DNA of 64,000 nt from Meconema thalassinum (lineage: Eukaryota; Arthropoda; Insecta; Orthoptera; Tettigoniidae), in the NCBI GenBank assembly GCA_946902985.2, contig OX336388.2:367213387-367277386 (forward strand), in the 5' to 3' direction. Positions 57,203-64,000 of the stretch are shown one piece after another. The translations under genes were made by a program, and so were the position numbers. Within the stretch, counting starts at the first letter, position 1. Every line of letters begins with the position of its first letter. The notes beneath the pieces were generated by a model. It ran no database searches and was not told the origin of the DNA. It saw nothing but the letters and a program-made list of their open reading frames with translations.

Positions 57203-57767
57203 AAATGTGTTGTGTATAAACACGCAAAACAATTGATATGTGTCTCGTCCCAGATCCCGTCTCCATTCCAAGTGCATTATTATAATTACGTTATTTTGAG
57301 CTTGAGAAAGCTGAAACAGTGTATGTAGAGTATACAAGTCCTACAGGAGGACATAGTTATGTGGTCGATGGCTTCTGATTGCCACGTGGATTTTGTTGTT
57401 TTATTTTTGTTAAAATCATTCTTTATGTGAAATAAATTATTGTGCAGTTTAAAGTTTCTCGTCTTCGTTCTGGTTCATTTTAAATATCATGGTGGAGGTT
57501 ATTGTGTGGGCATACTTTAAGTGATCCAGTTGACAACCCAGTCCCCGAGATAAATTTAAGAGGTAAGTAAACGGTAAGTATGAACCCCCGTATATTTTGG
57601 GGAGTTCCACAATAATTTTCTTGTTAACTATTGTGCTCTAATCTCGATAGTATCTGTCCGTGCCATTTTCATTGATGTAGCTGTGCCGGTGCGATTGATT
57701 ATTGGCAATCCGATTGAGGGGACGTATATCTGACAGCCTACTATCCGGATATCGGGTACAGTAGGAT

Positions 57768-57791
57768 TGGCGACCCTAAAACGTGGGGCAC
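57768..57791 (+). promoter_or_regulatory. Candidate primer-binding site of element C
   Basis: TGGCGACCCTAAAACGTGGG followed by GCAC. It shares TGGC and CGTGGGGC with the sites of elements A (5680) and B (19875). Confidence 0.55.
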
Positions 57792-58399
57792 GATCAGCAA
57801 AACATTGGATTACCAAGTTATTGCAGTAGAATTGATACCGCAATTTTTGTGGAGTGTTCGAATAACATTCGATTACCAAGTTATCGATGTCAAAGGGATT
57901 GTGAAGACTCAAATAAAGAGGTTGACTCTTTGTTAGATGTCATAGCCAATTGTAGAATTTAAGAGTGTGATTATATAGGGATAAATGTTGTGTTGTATTA
58001 GGAAAATTACACTCAGAAAAGATCAGATCTTATACAACTTGAGAGAGGTTAAATAGGCTGGAAACTTATAAAAATCGCCTATGATCTGGAATCTTATTTT
58101 ATTTGACCGGCTTATGACATGTTTAGTCATATTAAAGATAAAATTAAACTATTTGGATTGTAAATGTAAATTATTTGTGTTAGGATATTTTAAAATGAAC
58201 CAAAGAAACTTGAACATGTGCTTGAATTTATTTCAACATGAAGTGTCTACGAAGGTTAATTATAAGGTAATTATAAGTTAGATTTAAGACAGAAAATTGC
58301 TCAAAACTTATATATGGTGAAAAATGTTGCTCAGATGTTGTTATTTTGCTCTGTTTGATGTATGTCCCTAAAGCAGTTTATTATTGAAATATTATTGAA
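57792..58399 (+). other. Leader of element C
   Basis: AT-rich leader between the primer site and gag. The small frames in it (such as 58081-58281) have no recognisable content. Confidence 0.6.
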
Positions 58400-60751
58400 A
58401 TGGCAGATGAGAGTCTGAGGAAGATGTTAGAGGAGATGTCCAACAGTTTGTCTGCTAATTTGAAAGCTAGCATGAATGAAAGTGTAAAGGAGATGGAAGC
58501 TAGGAATACTAGTCGAATGGAGGAGAATATGAAAGTTCTTCAGACCAGTTCTGCAAACTTAGAAAATAATATGTCGCGTTTACAGATCAATACCCAGGGA
58601 ATCGAGAATGCTGTAACTGACATGCGCACAGACGTGTCCAATATCCATAAAGATTTATCCAATGTGCATAAAGATGTGTCTGATGTTAAAATAGATGTTT
58701 CTAAGGTACAGAAAGATCTTACTATGTTGAATCTTGATGTTACCAATGTCCGGGGTGATATTTCATGTGCTAGAGCTGAAGTAATTGTTGTTAGGAATGA
58801 TGTTGCTACTGTACAAGACAAAGTAGAAGAAGTTCAAAAAGAGGTTAGAAATGCTCGAACTGATGTGTCAAATGTTCAAGTAGACATCAATAATATTCAT
58901 TCAGATGTTAACGATATGCAAAGCGATATCAATAAAATACAAGTAGAAGTCAATACTGTTTTTGTAGACATTGCTAAAGTTCAGACTGATGTTAACAAAG
59001 TTAGGGAAGAAATTGAAACTTCAAAAACACTTTGTACTCGTAACATTAGTGCATTAACAACTCGATTAGTTGACGAGTCTGTTAGGACAACAGCTTCTTT
59101 AGCTGGTTTAAAATACGATGTAGAGGTCATGAGAACCCAAGTATTAGATCACAATCGTTTACTTAAGGAGGACATTGAAGTAGATATCGCGGAAATGTTA
59201 ACTGCAAATGTAACGGTTTGGAAAGATGAATGGAACAGGTCAAGTGGGGAACATGTAGATCAGATTCAGGAACGAATTGAAAGAAAACTTGCCAGTACAC
59301 AAGTAGATATTAATAATGAAGTAGTTCAGATTAGGAAAGACTTGAATGTAAGGATGGATTCGCTATCCGAAAAGCAGGTAGAGGATAGAACTCAAATAGG
59401 TCAGGACGTGCAAGCATTAAAAACTGCGTTAGAGGAACAGATTCATAAGGTTGTCTCTGATGTTAATGAAACTACGAGCAAACTGCAGAATTTGAAACTA
59501 GGAGAAGCTAGCATGATGGAAACCTATAAGGAAGAGTTGATTAGGAAAGTCATCACGGAAATCACAGACAAGGATACCGAAGGATTGACTGGTGAAGAGG
59601 ATAGAAATTACGCAAGAAGATGTAACCTTACTACAGAAGAGAGAGATATTAGTCCTGAGGAACGTATATCCAGATTCAGGGAAGAAGAAGAGGATAGGAA
59701 TATTGAACCCGAATGGAAGTATCGTGATAGTGGGAGGAATTATATGGATTCATATCCGAGAAATGTGACAGTCATCCGGAATTTTGAAGACAAACCTCAA
59801 AAATTTAGCAACACTGATAGTCTCACACCGATTGAATATATCAGGAATCTTAAAGACTATTTCATAGAAGCCCACATTCCTAGAGAGAGAGAGATGAGAA
59901 TCGTAGAAAGATTTCTAGCTGGAGGACCCCTTGAATGGTTTAGAGCATTTCGGTACACTTTCAGAAATTTTGACGAATTTGCAGTGGCACTGATAAAACG
60001 ATTCTGGTCAATAGAAGCTCAGAATTCATTAAGAGCTGAGGTATACTCGAGGAAGTATTCAGGTACTCTTCCACCACGGTACGCTGATTTCTTCACGAGT
60101 CAACTATCACGCTCGAGATTTTTGCAACCCCCATTGTCAACAGAGCAGTTGATAGATGCGATTTCACGTATGCTGCCTGTGGAAGTAAGAAGACTGATCA
60201 TATCGTCAAATATCAGAGATTTGACCAGTATGGACGAATTATTGAGAAGGCTTGACTACACGAGTCCAATGCCAAATTTGGTACAAAAAGGTCAGAGGCA
60301 CGAATTCAAAGACGTTAATACAGTCTACATGGATCAAGTGCAGCAAACTGATAAGCCTGAGGAAGGAAAAACTGAAAATGTAGGTCCTCACAGGAATAAT
60401 TATTTCCGCAACAACAGATCCCAAGGTTGCCGTCCATATCAGCAAAAACGAGGCTGGAATAATAATAGAGGGAATTACAACAACGGAAGAGGTAGATACT
60501 ATAACAATGGTTATAATAGAAACTACAATCGAAATAGCCAGTACCAGAATCAGAATCAGAATTCTCAAGGTCAGGTTATGACACCCGACAAGTATCAAGA
60601 AAGAGAGAAAGAAAGTCAGCAGTATCTGAAGGAATTACTAGAAAAGGAAGCTGAAAACCAAAAGAAAAGACAGGATGTAGTGATCGATCCTGGTCCTTCT
60701 ACAAGTCAGCAGAACTTAGAAAACAGAAATTCAGGACAGAAGAGAAAGTAG
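58400..60751 (+). CDS. gag: Gag protein of element C, intact (783 residues)
   Basis: A structural protein that would package element RNA into cytoplasmic particles. The start ATG is the first in the long frame (MADESLRKMLEEM), with no upstream competitor in frame. Residues 1-77 are helical. Residues about 78-203 form about 18 consecutive 7-residue repeats of the type DVSNVHK / DVSKVQK, an almost perfect coiled coil, and the helical region continues to about 390. The capsid-like core is at about 455-620 (VIRNFEDKPQKFSNTDSL, RAFRYTFRNFDEF, SRKYSGTLPPRYADFF, MLPVEVRRLI). The tail at 664-720 is rich in Asn, Arg, Tyr and Gln; no CCHC knuckle is present. The last residues are KESQQYLKELLEKE and a Ser/Asn tail. 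The lack of stops over 783 codons in a pol-less element suggests recent selection on Gag, or youth. Confidence 0.92.
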   Translation: MADESLRKMLEEMSNSLSANLKASMNESVKEMEARNTSRMEENMKVLQTSSANLENNMSRLQINTQGIENAVTDMRTDVSNIHKDLSNVHKDVSDVKIDVSKVQKDLTMLNLDVTNVRGDISCARAEVIVVRNDVATVQDKVEEVQKEVRNARTDVSNVQVDINNIHSDVNDMQSDINKIQVEVNTVFVDIAKVQTDVNKVREEIETSKTLCTRNISALTTRLVDESVRTTASLAGLKYDVEVMRTQVLDHNRLLKEDIEVDIAEMLTANVTVWKDEWNRSSGEHVDQIQERIERKLASTQVDINNEVVQIRKDLNVRMDSLSEKQVEDRTQIGQDVQALKTALEEQIHKVVSDVNETTSKLQNLKLGEASMMETYKEELIRKVITEITDKDTEGLTGEEDRNYARRCNLTTEERDISPEERISRFREEEEDRNIEPEWKYRDSGRNYMDSYPRNVTVIRNFEDKPQKFSNTDSLTPIEYIRNLKDYFIEAHIPREREMRIVERFLAGGPLEWFRAFRYTFRNFDEFAVALIKRFWSIEAQNSLRAEVYSRKYSGTLPPRYADFFTSQLSRSRFLQPPLSTEQLIDAISRMLPVEVRRLIISSNIRDLTSMDELLRRLDYTSPMPNLVQKGQRHEFKDVNTVYMDQVQQTDKPEEGKTENVGPHRNNYFRNNRSQGCRPYQQKRGWNNNRGNYNNGRGRYYNNGYNRNYNRNSQYQNQNQNSQGQVMTPDKYQEREKESQQYLKELLEKEAENQKKRQDVVIDPGPSTSQQNLENRNSGQKRK

Positions 60752-60924
60752 AAAGGAGAGAATGCATTAGCCACACACAACCCAGAGAAGAAGAGACTTA
60801 TGATTAAGGAACATAGAAGAAATATCATACAAGAGTAAGTCAATAATAATTCAATTTCGTGTTCAAGTGAATTGAGATATTTATAACACAGAGTTTAAAA
60901 ACAAATTGCAACTGTTTTTAAAAC

Positions 60925-60939
60925 GTGGTGAAGGGAGAA
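60925..60939 (+). promoter_or_regulatory. Candidate polypurine tract of element C
   Basis: GTGGTGAAGGGAGAA lies directly before the 3' LTR start at 60940. Confidence 0.65.
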
Positions 60940-63900
60940 TGCCCCCGTAAATTGAATTATATTGAGACCACGATGGCTGTATTGGCATATGTGAGTAAAG
61001 TTATGGATGTCATAGTTGTGACGTGGATATTCATGACGTAGGCACGGATGACGTATACTTCATGCAAGTAGGCTGATTGAGCTGAGATTCTTGGTGACGT
61101 CATGATTTTGTTCGAGAAAGATCTTAGATTTACGACGCAGTCGCAGGAAACAAGGTATTGTGCTAAGGAAGAAGTTACGCTATTGGAGGAGAGACTCGAA
61201 CCAATGAACGATAGTTTGGAAGGAAGACGGAGATTGCTGAAACTACGATATTTAATTACTTTTGGCATGCAGATTTGTGGAAAACTATTTTCAGCTATGG
61301 CATTGATTTGGAATTTTGAAGAAAATAATTTTGAGTTTTTGAAATTTGAAAATCCGTCAAGTATAGCCAAAGTTAAAACTTCTAGCAATGACGGAGCAAC
61401 AGGCTATGGAAGGGATGGATACGCCCCATAAGAAGATGAAAGGAAGGAAGGAAGGAAGCTTGTAGTTTAACGTGACCGTTAATCTTGAGATCATGAGCCA
61501 CGGGACCTCCTTTTTACGTGGAATCCGAACCACAGGACATGGCATTTCACTTCGAAAATCTCACATGCATTGACCGGGAATCGAACCCGGACCGCCTTGG
61601 TGAGAGGCATACAGCTAGACCGCTGAGCCACCACGCCCCCCATAAGAAGATGATAAAAGGTCGTGCACAGAAGAGAGGAGCTCTCAGAACTCATACTCAG
61701 AACTCATACGGATCATACCGCTGATACCAAATATATATTTCGGATATCATATAGTCATTTTCGAGTGAATAAGTGAAGCAAGTTGTCTTTAGCGTGTGGT
61801 TAAAGCCCGGCGCATCGAACGAACACGGAGCAGTTCCATTTTACGATGCTCGAAACTAGGTGAAGTTGAAACGCTCACATTAACGTTTCCACCAGATAAG
61901 ATATCAGTAGTTAACTTCAGCCTTTATTACAATTCAATTGGGCAGAACAACATTGAGGTGTGTAGAAGATTTGAACAATTTCACAATTATACTTTGAAAG
62001 ATATTGGCACTTTAAGGCTGCCAACAAAAGTGATTTTCTCGCCACATGAGAAACACTTTTAAAATTCCACATTATACACTACGGCTGACACGTGGAGTGC
62101 AACAGTGATATTGGAGAATACGTTTGGTAATACAACGATACAGTCTACTATGGAACATTATAATCTTGCAGTGCTTTCAATGATTATAACAGAAGTTGAG
62201 ATGGAAGGCTAAGGCTTTAATGCAATTGGGACATATATCGATTGAGTGAAATAACAGCATGGAACTTCGTTAATCGTCATTCTACAAAAGCGAGCATGTA
62301 GTGAACATCCAACTACACTCATGCATCGTGAATCCATCGCTGAATTATACCAAATGACAGTGGAAATATTTTCATACTCCACGATTATGAATATTTCTGC
62401 GGAAATAACTGCAATAAACTTCATGGCGAATTGCGACCAGAACTTCAGGGAAATTTCAAGAGAGGCCAGGGTGGACCCGGCTCACAAAGAATAGTTTTGC
62501 CAGAAGGATGTCTTTCGTATACATGGAGCAGTGCAATTTCCGGAGGAGGAGCCAGTTCGATTCTCCGAGGACGCTGATTCCAGGTTCGAGGTCGGAGCAC
62601 ATCTTTAAGCTGGTGAAATGGAACCAACAGCAGTTTTCTTTGAAAACTTTCCTCTAGAACTTCAATCAACAGATAAGGTAGTCGTGAACGTTTCTTGTAT
62701 TATTTGAGTCTTGTAGCGATATCTGAGCAACCTTTCTCCCATATTTTATGTCCTATCTTTTGCCCCATTTTCTTGATTAACATTTCTGTACTCAGTACAC
62801 TTCGATGATTTATGCCTTTTTCTTCGATTTGTTGAGACATTGTTATGTCATTGGCATACTTAAATAATTTTGCATCAGTTGAGACTGATGATTTAGATTC
62901 TTTCAGTAATTTGCATATTTTTGTAGTCACGATTTGACGGTAAAGTTAACGATTTGCTATTGCAGAGTTGAATTCAGACAGCGTGTCATTTTATTAAAGT
63001 AATTCTCTTCAGTAAATTACTTTGACCAATTTTCTGTCATCCTCAAGAAAGAAGAATGATTAAATGATTTTAGAGCGTTAAAATCTATTACGATATCGAC
63101 GATCTTTGAAATACTAATCGTCTTATGAACATGATTGCAACATAGACATTTATCATTGCAGTATAGACAATTTTATGAAATATGAACTTTGATTAAGATT
63201 TATTGAATACACTATAGTAATGAATTTTGATAGGAGTTTTTCTCAATTATAGATTGGTACAATAATGTTTGCATTCCACAGTCTAATTGTATTCTATTCG
63301 ACTATTCATGCAGTTTAGATGAACTTTGATTGAAGATAGTATTTTTATACTGCGTTACTTTGAAGATATTAATCTCAATTTTGATAGACCAGGGAGGAGT
63401 GTCTAATCGTATTTGCTATTAAATTTATTTGTGATTGGCAAATTTTCACTTCATATCGATTCATGAATGAAACCCACGAAGGTTAAATAATAACAGTCAT
63501 TAATACAATTGATGAATATAAGAATTTTTAAAGAGGAACAATGGATGTATAATCGTTAGTTCAGTGGACATGTAAAAGTCGCTGATGAATAATGCCCTTG
63601 AATAATGAAGAAGGTTCCCACAGGAATAAATGAAGTTGATGAATTTATAAGTGGAGGTTTTTGTGTGTAGTTTGAAGGATTTAATGCCATATATATGAAG
63701 ATATATGATGAATTTTGGGCCAATTTTTGTGCAATTTTGTGCGTCTTGAGCGAAGTATTTTCCCGCTGAATGTATTGTTCTGGTTCTTTGAAAGGTTATT
63801 CATATGAAGACACTGTTAAAATTAACAAGAATGTTAAATAATTTGAGATGAAGATTTTGAATGGAGGTTACTGTCACAAATATTAATAATTATTATTAAA

Positions 63901-64000
63901 CCTTATTAAACCTGAATTTGACAGTTAAGTATAACTAACCTTCATTGGTCGATTATATCACCACGATTTGAGTAATTATCAACCGGATAAACGTGTGGTT
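60940..64000 (+). repeat. 3' LTR of element C, partial (window edge)
   Basis: Matches 53848-56696 with few substitutions and one 199-base SINE insertion plus its 15-base duplication. It continues beyond the window. Confidence 0.93.
61440..61638 (-). mobile_element. SINE family S6, minus strand, inside the 3' LTR
   Basis: Flanked by the duplication CCCATAAGAAGATGA (61425 and 61639) and absent from the 5' LTR at the matching place (about 54335), so it came after element C. On the minus strand: GTGGTGGCTCAGCGGTCTAG, B-box GGTTCGATTCC, and a (CCTT)n tail. Confidence 0.95.

Larger units (their letters stand above)
53848..57760 (+). repeat. 5' LTR of element C (about 3.9 kb)
   Basis: Starts TGCCTCCGTAAATTG; the 3' copy starts TGCCCCCGTAAATTG at 60940. 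Identity can be followed to 56696, where the window ends in the other copy. The end is placed at 57760 (CGGGTACA), seven bases before a primer-site-like TGGCGACCC, because the end is a partial inverted copy of the start. That boundary is inferred. A TATAAATA box at 57195 and an AATAAA at 57431 suggest a U3 of about 3.3 kb. Confidence 0.8.
53848..64000 (+). mobile_element. Gag-only Gypsy-like LTR retrotransposon C (runs off the window)
   Basis: Two LTR copies (from 53848 and from 60940) flank about 3.2 kb of internal sequence. That sequence has a primer-site-like segment, a leader, one long gag frame and a purine-rich tract. There is no protease, reverse transcriptase or integrase. It is inserted in an S5 SINE. 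The LTR copies are very similar, differing by substitutions and by a later SINE insertion in the 3' copy. The 3' end and target duplication lie outside the window. It is probably non-autonomous, needing enzymes from a relative. Confidence 0.9.

Overview
The window looks like a stretch of a large, repeat-rich arthropod nuclear genome, most likely an insect. The evidence is Ty3/Gypsy retrotransposons, 5'-truncated insect-type LINEs, many tRNA-headed SINE copies with target-site duplications, a hAT transposon, a Tigger-type MITE, long AT-rich intergenic DNA and no bacterial gene organisation. Some SINE heads remind me of orthopterans (crickets, katydids), but that is memory-based inference. I found no intact host gene. 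Almost everything recognisable is mobile or derived from mobile DNA.

Layout. 1-2091: unassigned flank. 2092-10279: Gypsy element A, with a 3.57 kb 5' LTR, a broken gag, only the integrase tail of pol, and a 3' LTR cut short. 10280-17128: SINEs of six families (here S1-S6), two LINE 3' fragments and a relic of a tandem-module repeat. 17129-30041: Gypsy element B, complete from LTR to LTR (2.73 kb LTRs, CTAC target duplication). Its gag and pol are interrupted by stops, frameshifts, a copy of its own leader and a SINE. 30136-32510: a hairpin-ended repeat carrying a 797 bp insertion made of a 253 bp unit repeated about 2.8 times. Each unit contains a hammerhead ribozyme fold. 32600-37450: more SINEs, LINE tails and hairpin-ended repeats. 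37816-43954: a 6.1 kb block of about twenty 292 bp units in two superblocks, inserted into a CR1/Jockey-like LINE whose halves lie on either side. 44637-53620: a Tigger-like MITE, SINEs and a nested stack (LINE, then hAT, then a second LINE, plus a SINE), followed by a FLYWCH-type zinc-finger fragment. 53621-64000: Gypsy element C, with a 3.9 kb LTR, one intact 783-codon gag, no pol, and a 3' LTR running off the window.

How it fits together. The three Gypsy elements share a design: LTRs of 2.7-3.9 kb, primer-binding sites with a common CGTGGGGC half, and a Gag with a long N-terminal coiled coil, a capsid-like core and an Arg/Asn/Tyr-rich tail in place of a CCHC knuckle. C codes for Gag only and A lost most of pol, so both would depend on a relative such as B for enzymes. 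The most interesting item is the ribozyme array at 30855-31651: a type III hammerhead in tandem near-identical units with a promoter-like box, an inverted 5' flap and a 12 bp target duplication. This matches a small circular-RNA retroelement (retrozyme or Penelope-like derivative). Second is the 292 bp array, dense in YY1/Pho-type ATGGCGGC motifs.
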